DNA of 6,091 nt from assembly GCA_003224075.1 (NCBI GenBank), contig QHYF01000207.1:1-6091 (forward strand), given 5' to 3'. The notes beneath the pieces are model-generated. The model had not been told where the DNA came from and searched no databases. It worked only from the letters and a program-made list of their open reading frames with translations. How positions within the stretch are numbered: position 1 is the stretch's first letter; every line of letters begins with the position of its first letter. The DNA comes from Acidobacteriota bacterium. GTDB taxonomy: Bacteria > Acidobacteriota > Terriglobia > Acidiferrales > UBA7541. Shown here piece by piece: positions 1 through 6,091 of this stretch. A program made the position numbers and the translations under genes.

Positions 1-665
1 GCTTTCGGGCTCGTTCGGAACAGACACCGCTGCCACCGATTCGTTCGTATTTGCCGCAGGGTTTTACGGACGGAACCCAGAGGTATGCGCTGGGAGCCGC
101 GGCATTCCGGAATGCGTTCGCGTCGCTGGGGCGCTCTGAATTCGCGAACCTGGCAAGCGAAGCGGGCTTCGGTTCGGGCGCGGAGGCGATCTTCGCGCAA
201 TACCGGGCCGGAAAAGATGAGGCGGTGGTGCTGTTGATCGAATATCCGACGCCGCAACTGGCGGAGCAGCATCTGCGCCATCTGGAACAGGCCCTCTTGC
301 CCGCAGCGAAGCAGGCGGGCACAACCATCGAGCGCAAAGCTTCCCTGCTGTCTCTGATCCTGAAGCCGTCGTCTACGGCGTATGGCGATGCGCTGCGCAG
401 CGCGGTGAATTATGAGACGCAAGTCACCTGGAACGAGCCGACCCACACGATCACCGATCCGCCGTGGGCGACCATCCTCGGAAAGATTTTCATCTTTACG
501 TTTCTGTTCATGATCGTGGCGGTCGTGCTGGGCGTAGCCTTCGGCGGAGTGCGAGTAATCACGAAGATGTTCTTCCCCGGCAAAGTTTTTGACCGGCCAG
601 ACCGGATGGACGTTCTTCAGCTTGGGCTCTCGGGCAAGAGAATCGATTCGCGAGATTTTTACTAG
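1..665 (+). CDS. DUF6599-like membrane-anchored protein, 5' partial
   Basis: The reading frame is open from the window edge (first full codon at position 3) to the TAG at 663-665, so the gene begins upstream. A TTG at 51 could be read as a start, but it has no Shine-Dalgarno and the frame continues before it, so I treat the gene as truncated by the window. The visible 220 or so residues contain a soluble alpha/beta-looking part with motifs YALGAAAF, GSGAEAIFAQYR and LLIEYPTPQLAEQHL. A hydrophobic segment follows (about nt 486-555, FIFTFLFMIVAVVLGVAFGG), then a 35-residue polar tail ending in SGKRIDSRDFY. This arrangement matches, from memory, the C-terminal half of DUF6599 proteins frequent in Acidobacteriota. 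Their function is unknown to me. The likely topology is a periplasmic domain with a C-terminal membrane anchor. It shares direction with the efflux genes but is separated by 227 bp, so it is probably not in their operon. Confidence 0.8.
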   Translation, partial: FRARSEQTPLPPIRSYLPQGFTDGTQRYALGAAAFRNAFASLGRSEFANLASEAGFGSGAEAIFAQYRAGKDEAVVLLIEYPTPQLAEQHLRHLEQALLPAAKQAGTTIERKASLLSLILKPSSTAYGDALRSAVNYETQVTWNEPTHTITDPPWATILGKIFIFTFLFMIVAVVLGVAFGGVRVITKMFFPGKVFDRPDRMDVLQLGLSGKRIDSRDFY

Positions 666-710
666 CGCCGTTCAAACTTATTGCGACCAGGCTCTGTGCA
701 ACGTCGCGTC

Positions 711-730
711 CGAGGGACAGGCAGGGACAG
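711..730. repeat. Two-copy 10-bp tandem repeat, AGGGACAG core
   Basis: The blocks CGAGGGACAG (711-720) and GCAGGGACAG (721-730) sit directly next to each other and share AGGGACAG at one helical turn spacing. This could be a pair of same-face protein-binding half sites or chance. There are only two copies, so the support is limited to what is visible. Confidence 0.45.
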
Positions 731-754
731 AGTTTCTCACGTTTGCTTCATTGA

Positions 755-853
755 GTTGGAACGGCACTAGCAGGCAGTAGCCGCCTTCAGGTAACCAATT
801 CCATTTCCCTCCGTCCGATAGAGAGTCGGAGCCTCGCGGCACTATGTTCCAAC
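755..853. repeat. Nested inverted and direct repeat pair upstream of the efflux operon
   Basis: GTTGGAAC (755-762) is the exact reverse complement of GTTCCAAC (846-853). Just inside or overlapping these arms is an exact direct repeat, CGGCACTA, at 762-769 and 837-844. The two composite blocks, GTTGGAACGGCACTA and CGGCACTATGTTCCAAC, thus bracket about 67 bp. I see no target-site duplication outside the arms (TTGA on the left, GCAA on the right). A mobile-element remnant is therefore possible but unsupported. A regulator-binding or looping arrangement is another reading. Confidence 0.4.
814..830. promoter_or_regulatory. Short interrupted palindrome, possible operator
   Basis: TCCGA (814-818) and TCGGA (826-830) are exact inverted copies around a 7-bp spacer. 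An alternative pairing uses CTCCG (809-813) with CGGAG (827-831). The site lies about 62 bp before the adaptor start, where an efflux repressor operator could sit. No regulator gene is in the window and the arms are short, so this is only a candidate. Confidence 0.2.
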
Positions 854-879
854 GCAAGAGTGTCGTAGAATTTCTGCAC

Positions 880-884
880 GGGGA
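880..884 (+). promoter_or_regulatory. Ribosome binding site of the adaptor gene
   Basis: GGGGA lies 8 nt before the ATG at 893. An in-frame TAG at 866-868 closes the frame upstream, and 893 is the first ATG after it, so this site and the stop together fix the start. Confidence 0.6.
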
Positions 885-892
885 TTTCCGCA

Positions 893-2056
893 ATGGCATC
901 AGCTAGCGTTCGAACCAAGAAACATGCCTCGGAACAGCGCGCGAGCGCCGTGCTGCTGGCGCTGACGGCCGGTGCTTTGGCAGTTGGCTGCCAGAAGAGC
1001 GCGGCCGACAATCCACCGGGCGCCGGGGCACCAGCCCTGCCGGTTCAGGTGCGGATTGCGCCATCGGTCAAGATTCCCGATACGACGGAGTATCTATCCA
1101 TCCTGAAATCGCGGCACTCCGCCACCATCAATCCGCAGGTGGAAGGACAAATCATCAATCCGCAAGTGGAAGGACAAATCACGCGGATTTTTGTGAAGTC
1201 CGGCGAGCACGTGAAAGCAGGGACTCCGCTCCTGCAAATCGACCCGCTGAAGCAGGAGGCCACGGTCAACAGCCAGGAAGCCTCGCGGGCCGCGCAGGAA
1301 GCGAACCTGCGGTACGCGAAGGTTTCACTGGAGCGTGCCCAGAAGCTATTGGACGCCGGAGTGATCAGCAAGCAGGAATACGACAATGCGCAAACGGCTT
1401 ATGACGCGGCCGTCGCGCAGTTGAAGGCGCTGGACGAACAGGTAAGGCAGCAAAAGGTGCAGCTCCACTACTATAGCGTCACGTCGCCGATGGACGGGAT
1501 CGTGGGGGACATTCCCGTGCGCATGGGCGACCGCGTGACCGTCGCCACGTTGCTGACCACCATCGACGAACGCGGAGCGCTCGAAGCGTACATGTACGTT
1601 CCCGCCGAACGCGCCCATAATTTGAAAGCCGGATTGCCAGTGCGGCTGCTGGACGCCGCCGGAAATTCCCTCTTTGTGTCGCCGCAGGTGGACAGCGACA
1701 CGCAGAGCGTTCTTGCCAAGGCTACGGTGGAGAATCGGCAAGGAAAGCTTCGCGTGGCGCAGGAGGCGCGCGCGCAAATTACCTGGGGAACTCACGAAGG
1801 CCCGGTTATTCCGGTGCTTGCCGTGCAGCGGATCAACGGCCAGTTCTTCGCATTCGTGTCCGTGAACGAAGGCAAAGGAACCTTGGCGCGGCAACGGCCC
1901 TTGAAGCTGGGCGATACGGTCGGCAACGACTTTGCCGTGCTGGATGGCATCAAGCCCGGAGATCACATCATCGTCTCCGGGACGCAATTCTTGCAGGACG
2001 GCGCGGCGGTCGCCGAGCAGATTCAGAACGACGGCAAGAAGGCCCCGGCAAAGTAG
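893..2056 (+). CDS. RND efflux periplasmic adaptor subunit (membrane fusion protein), lipoprotein
   Basis: This 387-residue AcrA/MexA-type adaptor would link the permease encoded next to an outer-membrane channel across the periplasm. Residues 18-32 are hydrophobic and end at Cys33 in the context LAVGC, a slightly atypical lipobox (Ala at -3), so the mature protein is probably a lipoprotein. The first lipoyl half spans about 78-117 (VEGQITRIFVKSGEHVKAGTP region). An alpha-helical coiled-coil hairpin covers about 120-192, with the turn near DAGVISKQEYDNA. The second lipoyl half is about 193-222 (VTSPMDGIVGDIPVRMGDRV). A beta-barrel follows (about 225-300, SPQVDSDTQSVLAKA), then a membrane-proximal domain to about 375 (LKLGDTVGNDFAVLDGIKPGDHIIVSG). 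Length is usual for the family. Odd point: residues 79-87 and 88-96 are a perfect duplication of INPQVEGQI. The permease gene starts 57 nt after the stop. The substrate cannot be read from the sequence. Confidence 0.93.
   Translation: MASASVRTKKHASEQRASAVLLALTAGALAVGCQKSAADNPPGAGAPALPVQVRIAPSVKIPDTTEYLSILKSRHSATINPQVEGQIINPQVEGQITRIFVKSGEHVKAGTPLLQIDPLKQEATVNSQEASRAAQEANLRYAKVSLERAQKLLDAGVISKQEYDNAQTAYDAAVAQLKALDEQVRQQKVQLHYYSVTSPMDGIVGDIPVRMGDRVTVATLLTTIDERGALEAYMYVPAERAHNLKAGLPVRLLDAAGNSLFVSPQVDSDTQSVLAKATVENRQGKLRVAQEARAQITWGTHEGPVIPVLAVQRINGQFFAFVSVNEGKGTLARQRPLKLGDTVGNDFAVLDGIKPGDHIIVSGTQFLQDGAAVAEQIQNDGKKAPAK
1127..1180 (+). repeat. In-frame 27-bp tandem duplication inside the adaptor gene
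   Basis: Two adjacent 27-bp units (1127-1153 and 1154-1180) differ only at one base: G at 1138 against A at 1165, CAG versus CAA, both Gln. Each encodes INPQVEGQI. The length is a multiple of three, so the frame is kept. Typical adaptors have one such strand leading into the lipoyl domain, so the second copy looks like a recent insertion. Confidence 0.95.
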
Positions 2057-2070
2057 GCGCGGCAGAGAAA

Positions 2071-2124
2071 ATGAGCGGCGCCACTCCAATCCAAGCAAAG
2101 GCGGAACCCGGCCTTGTTCGTTGA
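2071..2124 (+). CDS. Possible 17-residue leader ORF overlapping the permease start
   Basis: An ATG at 2071 opens a short frame (MSGATPIQAKAEPGLVR) that ends at TGA 2122-2124, 11 bp past the first base of the permease TTG start and in a different frame. The sequence before it contains only a weak purine stretch (GGCAGAGAAA). It fills most of the adaptor-permease gap and could couple translation to the permease start. It could equally be chance; nothing in the peptide resembles a known leader. Confidence 0.2.
   Translation: MSGATPIQAKAEPGLVR
2097..2106 (+). promoter_or_regulatory. Ribosome binding site that decides the TTG start of the permease
   Basis: AAAGGCGGAA lies 7 nt before the TTG at 2114 and is the best Shine-Dalgarno-like stretch in the 57-nt gap. 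In the permease frame a TGA at 2072-2074 blocks any upstream start, and no in-frame ATG or GTG lies between it and 2114. Confidence 0.6.
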
Positions 2125-5100
2125 TTTCTTCATCCGGCGTCCGGTTTTCGCCACGGTGTGCGCTCTATTCATCATTCTTGCGGGCGCGATTTCCATTCCC
2201 ACCCTGCCGATCGCGGAATTCCCGGATCTGGCGCCGCCGCAGGTCATCGTCAGCAGCGGTTACATCGGCGCGAACGCGCAGACGGTGGAGTCCGCGGTCA
2301 CGATTCCGCTGGAACAAGCCATCAATGGCGTCGAGGGCATGAAATACATGACCTCGACGAGCGGGAACGATGGCACGAGCCAGATCACCGTAGTGTTTGA
2401 CGTGACGCGAAATGTCGACCTGGCGTCAGTGGACGTGCAGAACCGCGTGAACCAGGCGCTGGGCCGGCTGCCCAACGAAGTCAAGAATACGGGCATCATA
2501 ATCACCAAGCAGATTGGCGGCTTTGTGTTTGGCGCCGGCGTTTACGCTGATGGGGGACAATACGACAGCCTGTTCCTCAGCAATTATCTCGATGTGTACG
2601 TCAAGGACGCGCTGAAGCGGGTGAAAGGGGTCGGCGACGCGATTGTTTTCGGCGAACGCAAATATGCCATGCGACTTTGGCTCGATCCCGCGAAAATGGC
2701 GCAGCGCGGATTGACGGCGACGAATGTGCTGAACGCGCTCCAGGAGCAAAACGTGCAGGTCGCCGCGGGCCAAATCGGGCAGCCGCCGTCGCCGGAAGGA
2801 CAGTCGTATCAGATCAGCGTGCGGGCGATCGGCCGGCTGAGCGAGGCTTCTGAATTCGACAACGTTATTTTGAAAACGGGAAGCGACGGCACGCTGGTGC
2901 GCGTGAAAGATGTGGGCCACGCGGAGCTGGGCGCCGAGAGCTACGGAACCATCCTGCGATTCAACGGCCATGACGCGGTGGGACTGGCGGTCACGCAACT
3001 CCCAGGGGCCAACGCGCTGGATGTGGACAAGGCCGCGAAGGCGGAGCTCGAGCGGCTCGCCAAGAATTTTCCTCCCGGACTCAAGGCGGCCGTGGCCTTC
3101 GATACGACGACGGTCATCGGGGAATCCATTCGGGACGTGCTGGTGACGCTGCTGCAGGCGATTGTTCTCGTCATTATCGTAATCTATCTTTTCCTGCAGG
3201 AGTGGCGGAGCACATTCATCCCCGCGATCACCATCCCCGTCTCGCTGATAGGCACATTCGTCTTCGTGAAGCTGCTGGGCTTTTCGATCAACACGCTGAC
3301 GATGTTCGGAATAACGCTGGCGACCGGTCTGGTTGTGGATGACGCCATCGTGGTGATTGAAAACGTGGAGCGGCACATCGTCGAGGGCATCACGGAGCCG
3401 CATAACGCGGCATCGGTGGCCATGAAGGAAGTGGCTGGCGCGGTGGTAGCGACGTCGCTTGTCCTGGTGGCGGTCTTTGTGCCAGTCGCGCTGTTCCCCG
3501 GAACGACCGGCATTCTCTTCCGGCAGTTCGCGCTGACGATCGCATTTTCGGTGTCGATCTCCGCTTTCAACGCGCTGACGCTGACTCCGGCCCTATCGGC
3601 CATCTTCCTGGGGCATCATCGGGAGCGCGCAAAAGGACGATTCTTCAAACTGTTTAACACTGTTTTTGACGCCGGAGCAAGCTTCTACCGAAGCACGGTG
3701 CGGCGGGCTCTGGACTGGCGTCTTGCGACCTTGGCGGTTTTTTTTGCCGTTCTTGGATGCACCTACTGGCTTTACCAGCACGTCCCACGCGCCTTCATCC
3801 CCGAGGATGACCAGGGCTACCTGATGTTTATCGTGCAGGCTCCACAAGGCGCTTCGCTCACTTACACGCGCGATATCTGCGGGAAAGCAGAAGAAGTAAT
3901 CGCGCGTGATCCGGAAATCGACGGCGTATTCACCATCGTGGGGTTTGGCGTCGCGGGATCAGCATCGAATCAAGCCGTGCTTTACGCGAAACTGCGCCCA
4001 TTCGAAGAACGCAAGGAGAACGCTCATTCCGCGGCCACCGTCATTCAGCGATTGCGCGGGACTCTTTCGGCCATATCAGGCGCGCTGGTGGTCCCGTTCA
4101 ATCCGCCGGCAGTGCAGGGCCTGGGGCAGTTCGGGGGATTCCAGTTTGAGCTGGAGGACCTTGGACGCAACTCGCTGCAAGCCATTTCGGAAACAGCGAA
4201 CAAGCTCGTGGCTCAGGGGAACGGAAGCAAAGATGTAACGGGCTTATTCACCGGCTTCACCGCCAATGACCCGCAATACCTTGTGCGCATCAACCGTGAA
4301 AAAGCCAAGAGCCTGCGAGTGCCCTTCAGCCAAATCACTGACGCGCTACAGGTGTACATGGGCTCGGTGTACGTGAACGACTTCGACTTTAATAATCGCT
4401 CGTATCGCGTGTACGTGCAGGCGGACACTGCCTTCCGCGCGCAGCCAAAAGATATCCGCCAATATTATTTGCGCTCGGACACCGGCAAGATGATCCCGCT
4501 CGACAACCTGGTGACCGTCGAGCAAACCGCGAATCCGCAGGTCATCAGCCATCACAACCTGTTTCGCTCTGCCGAAATTGACGGATCCGCTGCTCCGGGC
4601 CGAAGCTCCGGCGAGGGCATCGCGGCGATGGAAGAGCTGGCGAAAAAGGTGCTGCCGAATGGAATGGCGTTTGAATGGAGCGGAATTTCCCTGGAAGAAA
4701 TCGAGTCCGGCGGAAAGGCCCTGGTTCTATTCCTGCTCGGTCTCGTGGTCGTGTATCTGACATTGGCCGCGCAATACGAGAGTTACGTGCTTCCGTTTAT
4801 CGTGCTGCTGGCGGTGCCGGTGGCGCTCCTCGGCGCGATTGGAGCGCAAGCGTTGCGAGGCTTGCAGAATGACGTGTACTGTCAGATTGGCCTAGTGATG
4901 CTGATCGGTCTGGCCAGCAAGAACGCAATTCTGATCGTGGAATTTGCGGAGCAATTGCGCGGTCAAGGCCGGTCGGTCGTCGAAGCCGCAGTGGAAGCGG
5001 CGCGCATCCGCTTGCGCCCCATCCTGATGACTTCACTCGCGTTCATTCTCGGCGTGGTGCCGCTGGTGCTGGCGCGCGGCGCGGGTCGGGCCGGGCGCAT

Positions 5101-5230
5101 CTCCGTCGGCACGACGGTCTTCGGCGGAATGATTGCCGCGACTACGCTAAACTTGCTGTTTATTCCGACCCTGTATGTGATCGTGAGGAGCATCGTTCCG
5201 GGACGCGCTGTGCAGCCCGCAGCAGAGTAG
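2114..5230 (+). CDS. RND efflux permease, HAE1 (AcrB/MexB-like) family
   Basis: This 1038-residue inner-membrane drug/proton antiporter has the full length of its family. The TTG start gives the canonical N-terminus MFVDFFIRRPVFATV, with TM1 at about 9-29. The first periplasmic porter/docking region follows. TM2 (about 342-361) to TM6 include the TM4 proton-relay pair Asp409-Asp410 in GLVVDDAIVVIENV. A second periplasmic region spans about 556-868, and TM8-12 run from about 869 to 1025. Lys936 (ASKNAILIVEF) and Arg966 (RIRLRPILMTSLAF) match AcrB Lys940 and Arg971, so the proton pathway looks intact. By recalled alignment, pocket aromatics are kept at Phe137, Phe179, Phe606, Phe611 and Tyr624. 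Val613 replaces AcrB Phe617 in the switch loop (GFGVAG). With its adaptor it would export hydrophobic or amphiphilic compounds from the periplasm or membrane; the actual substrate is unknown. No channel gene is adjacent. Confidence 0.96.
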   Translation: MFVDFFIRRPVFATVCALFIILAGAISIPTLPIAEFPDLAPPQVIVSSGYIGANAQTVESAVTIPLEQAINGVEGMKYMTSTSGNDGTSQITVVFDVTRNVDLASVDVQNRVNQALGRLPNEVKNTGIIITKQIGGFVFGAGVYADGGQYDSLFLSNYLDVYVKDALKRVKGVGDAIVFGERKYAMRLWLDPAKMAQRGLTATNVLNALQEQNVQVAAGQIGQPPSPEGQSYQISVRAIGRLSEASEFDNVILKTGSDGTLVRVKDVGHAELGAESYGTILRFNGHDAVGLAVTQLPGANALDVDKAAKAELERLAKNFPPGLKAAVAFDTTTVIGESIRDVLVTLLQAIVLVIIVIYLFLQEWRSTFIPAITIPVSLIGTFVFVKLLGFSINTLTMFGITLATGLVVDDAIVVIENVERHIVEGITEPHNAASVAMKEVAGAVVATSLVLVAVFVPVALFPGTTGILFRQFALTIAFSVSISAFNALTLTPALSAIFLGHHRERAKGRFFKLFNTVFDAGASFYRSTVRRALDWRLATLAVFFAVLGCTYWLYQHVPRAFIPEDDQGYLMFIVQAPQGASLTYTRDICGKAEEVIARDPEIDGVFTIVGFGVAGSASNQAVLYAKLRPFEERKENAHSAATVIQRLRGTLSAISGALVVPFNPPAVQGLGQFGGFQFELEDLGRNSLQAISETANKLVAQGNGSKDVTGLFTGFTANDPQYLVRINREKAKSLRVPFSQITDALQVYMGSVYVNDFDFNNRSYRVYVQADTAFRAQPKDIRQYYLRSDTGKMIPLDNLVTVEQTANPQVISHHNLFRSAEIDGSAAPGRSSGEGIAAMEELAKKVLPNGMAFEWSGISLEEIESGGKALVLFLLGLVVVYLTLAAQYESYVLPFIVLLAVPVALLGAIGAQALRGLQNDVYCQIGLVMLIGLASKNAILIVEFAEQLRGQGRSVVEAAVEAARIRLRPILMTSLAFILGVVPLVLARGAGRAGRISVGTTVFGGMIAATTLNLLFIPTLYVIVRSIVPGRAVQPAAE

Positions 5231-5232
5231 GA
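5229..5232 (+). promoter_or_regulatory. Ribosome binding site overlapping the permease stop codon
   Basis: AGGA begins within the TAG stop (5228-5230) of the permease and lies 7 nt before the ATG at 5240. The arrangement suggests translational coupling of the downstream gene to the permease. Confidence 0.6.
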
Positions 5233-5239
5233 TTCAGCC

Positions 5240-6088
5240 ATGCCGCTACGAACTTTCCCCCGACGCTCGTTTCTCGCAATTTCGGCGACGCTGCCGTGGG
5301 CTTTTTCGGCGCGCGCCTTGGCATCGATTCCCGTCGGCCTCGAACTCTATTCCGTGCGCAGCGAATTGAAGCAAAACCTGGAGGCCACGGTGCGCGCTGT
5401 CGCCCAGATGGGATATCAAGGCGTGGAATTCTATGCGCCTTATTTCGAATGGTCCGAGAACCAAACCAAGCAAATGAGAAAACTTCTCGACGACCTGGGC
5501 ATCCGATGCTTCTCCACGCACAACGACAGTTCGTTTCTAAGTCCGGAGAAAATTGGCCGGGCGCGTGACATGAACCTGATTCTGGGGAGCAAGTATGTGG
5601 TCATGGCCTCAGCGAAGCCGAAACCTGGTCCGGACGGCTGGAAGGCGGTTGCCGATTCGCTGAATGTTGCCGCCGATCAGCTTGAAGCGTCCGGCTTGAA
5701 GGCGGGCTATCACAATCATCAGCGGGAATTCACGCCCGACGGGAGCCAGCGTCCCATCGAAATCCTGGCAAAAAACACGAAGCCGTCAATCATGCTGCAG
5801 CTCGACGTGGGCACGTGTCTAGAGGCCGGTTCGGATCCCGTGGCGTGGATTCGCGCCAATCCGGGCAGAATTCGCTCGCTCCATTGCAAAGACTGGTCGC
5901 CCGACCCCGCGAAGGGATACACCGTTCTGTTTGGTGAAGGCAGCGCGGATTGGAAAAATATTTTCGCGGCAGCCGAAAGCGCCGGTGGGGTGGAGTATTA
6001 CCTCGTGGAACAGGAAGGCAGCCGTTTTTCTGAGCTCGAGACCGCCGAGCGGTGTCTGAAGAGCTTTCGCCTCAAGCATGCAGATTGA
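5240..6088 (+). CDS. Tat-exported sugar phosphate isomerase/epimerase-like TIM-barrel protein
   Basis: This 282-residue protein belongs by appearance to the xylose isomerase-like TIM-barrel (AP endonuclease 2) superfamily. The N-terminus has a twin-arginine signal (Arg8-Arg9 in PRRSFL), a hydrophobic stretch, and an ALA cleavage motif near residue 28, so the enzyme probably acts in the periplasm. The barrel begins at VGLELYSVR (32-40) and continues with GYQGVEFY (58-65). Likely metal or substrate residues in family positions are Glu63, His94 (STHND), His158/His160 (GYHNHQREF), Asp189 (LQLDVGTC), His215 (SLHCKDW) and Glu257/Glu259 (LVEQEG). The expected metal-site pattern is present, so it looks catalytically competent. 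The substrate is not readable; related proteins isomerise or epimerise sugars, inositols or keto-sugars. It starts 9 bp after the permease stop and probably shares its transcript, an unusual pairing. The stop TGA is at 6086-6088; only three bases follow in the window. Confidence 0.9.
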   Translation: MPLRTFPRRSFLAISATLPWAFSARALASIPVGLELYSVRSELKQNLEATVRAVAQMGYQGVEFYAPYFEWSENQTKQMRKLLDDLGIRCFSTHNDSSFLSPEKIGRARDMNLILGSKYVVMASAKPKPGPDGWKAVADSLNVAADQLEASGLKAGYHNHQREFTPDGSQRPIEILAKNTKPSIMLQLDVGTCLEAGSDPVAWIRANPGRIRSLHCKDWSPDPAKGYTVLFGEGSADWKNIFAAAESAGGVEYYLVEQEGSRFSELETAERCLKSFRLKHAD

Positions 6089-6091
6089 TTT

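Larger units (their letters stand above)
666..892. other. Intergenic region, probable control region of the efflux operon
   Basis: These 227 bp have no convincing gene; short minus-strand frames here lack ribosome sites and recognisable protein character. The region separates the DUF6599-like gene from the efflux genes, so the operon promoter should lie in it. I see no strong -35/-10 pair. The best -10-like hexamer is TAGAAT at 866-871 (five of six matches to TATAAT), without a good -35; it would leave a leader of only about 15 nt. No strong intrinsic terminator follows the upstream gene. A possible weak hairpin pairs CTCTGT (692-697) with ACAGAG (727-732), followed by only three T. Several short repeats are listed separately. 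Confidence 0.5.

Noticed and set aside
51..53. TTG as the true start of the first gene
   Set aside because: No Shine-Dalgarno precedes it, the frame stays open to the window edge, and related proteins appear to extend further N-terminally.
692..735. Intrinsic terminator after the first gene
   Set aside because: The outer stem is only 6 bp around a 29-nt loop and only three T follow; too weak to call.
755..853. Complete MITE or insertion sequence
   Set aside because: The inverted arms are only 8 bp, no target-site duplication is visible and no transposase is present.
678..1011. Minus-strand short frames across the intergenic region
   Set aside because: They overlap the adaptor start, have no convincing ribosome site and encode no recognisable protein.
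1127..1180. CRISPR-like or minisatellite array
   Set aside because: There are just two in-frame copies with no spacers inside a coding gene; a simple tandem duplication explains it.
1346..2098. Open minus-strand frame of 250 codons
   Set aside because: It lies opposite the well-supported adaptor gene and its translation is rich in His, Arg and Gln without any domain; this is typical of a shadow frame in high-GC coding DNA.
2426..3403. Open minus-strand frame of 325 codons
   Set aside because: It lies opposite the conserved permease; the product has shadow-frame composition (many H, R, D, Q) and no recognisable motif.

Overview
The window (GC-rich, high third-position GC) reads as a piece of a chromosome from the Acidobacteriota or a close relative. 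The basis is recalled similarity: the first gene resembles the DUF6599-type membrane proteins common in that phylum, and the efflux adaptor/permease pair and Tat-exported sugar-isomerase-like protein match types I associate with it. No search was possible, so the assignment is an inference. All four genes are on the + strand.

Layout: (1) 1-665 is the 3' part of a DUF6599-like gene, running in from outside the window and ending in a transmembrane anchor and a short polar tail. (2) 666-892 is a 227-bp intergenic region without a credible gene. It holds several short direct and inverted repeats and is the only place in the window where a promoter for the following genes is likely. (3) 893-2056 encodes a lipoprotein periplasmic adaptor of an RND efflux pump. 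(4) 2114-5230 encodes the RND inner-membrane permease of the HAE1 (AcrB/MexB-like) type, starting at TTG. (5) 5240-6088 encodes a sugar phosphate isomerase/epimerase-like TIM-barrel protein with a twin-arginine signal. It starts 9 bp after the permease stop, with its Shine-Dalgarno overlapping that stop.

Genes 3-5 look like one transcription unit. Adaptor and permease would form the inner-membrane and periplasmic parts of a proton-driven tripartite pump. No outer-membrane TolC-like channel is present, so it would have to come from elsewhere. Why a periplasmic sugar-isomerase-like protein is coupled to the pump is the main functional question.

The clearest sequence oddity is an in-frame 27-bp tandem duplication in the adaptor. 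It repeats nine residues (INPQVEGQI) at the entry to the lipoyl domain, and the two copies differ by one synonymous base. Otherwise the window is fairly ordinary: I see no CRISPR array, tRNA, rRNA, complete mobile element or defence system.
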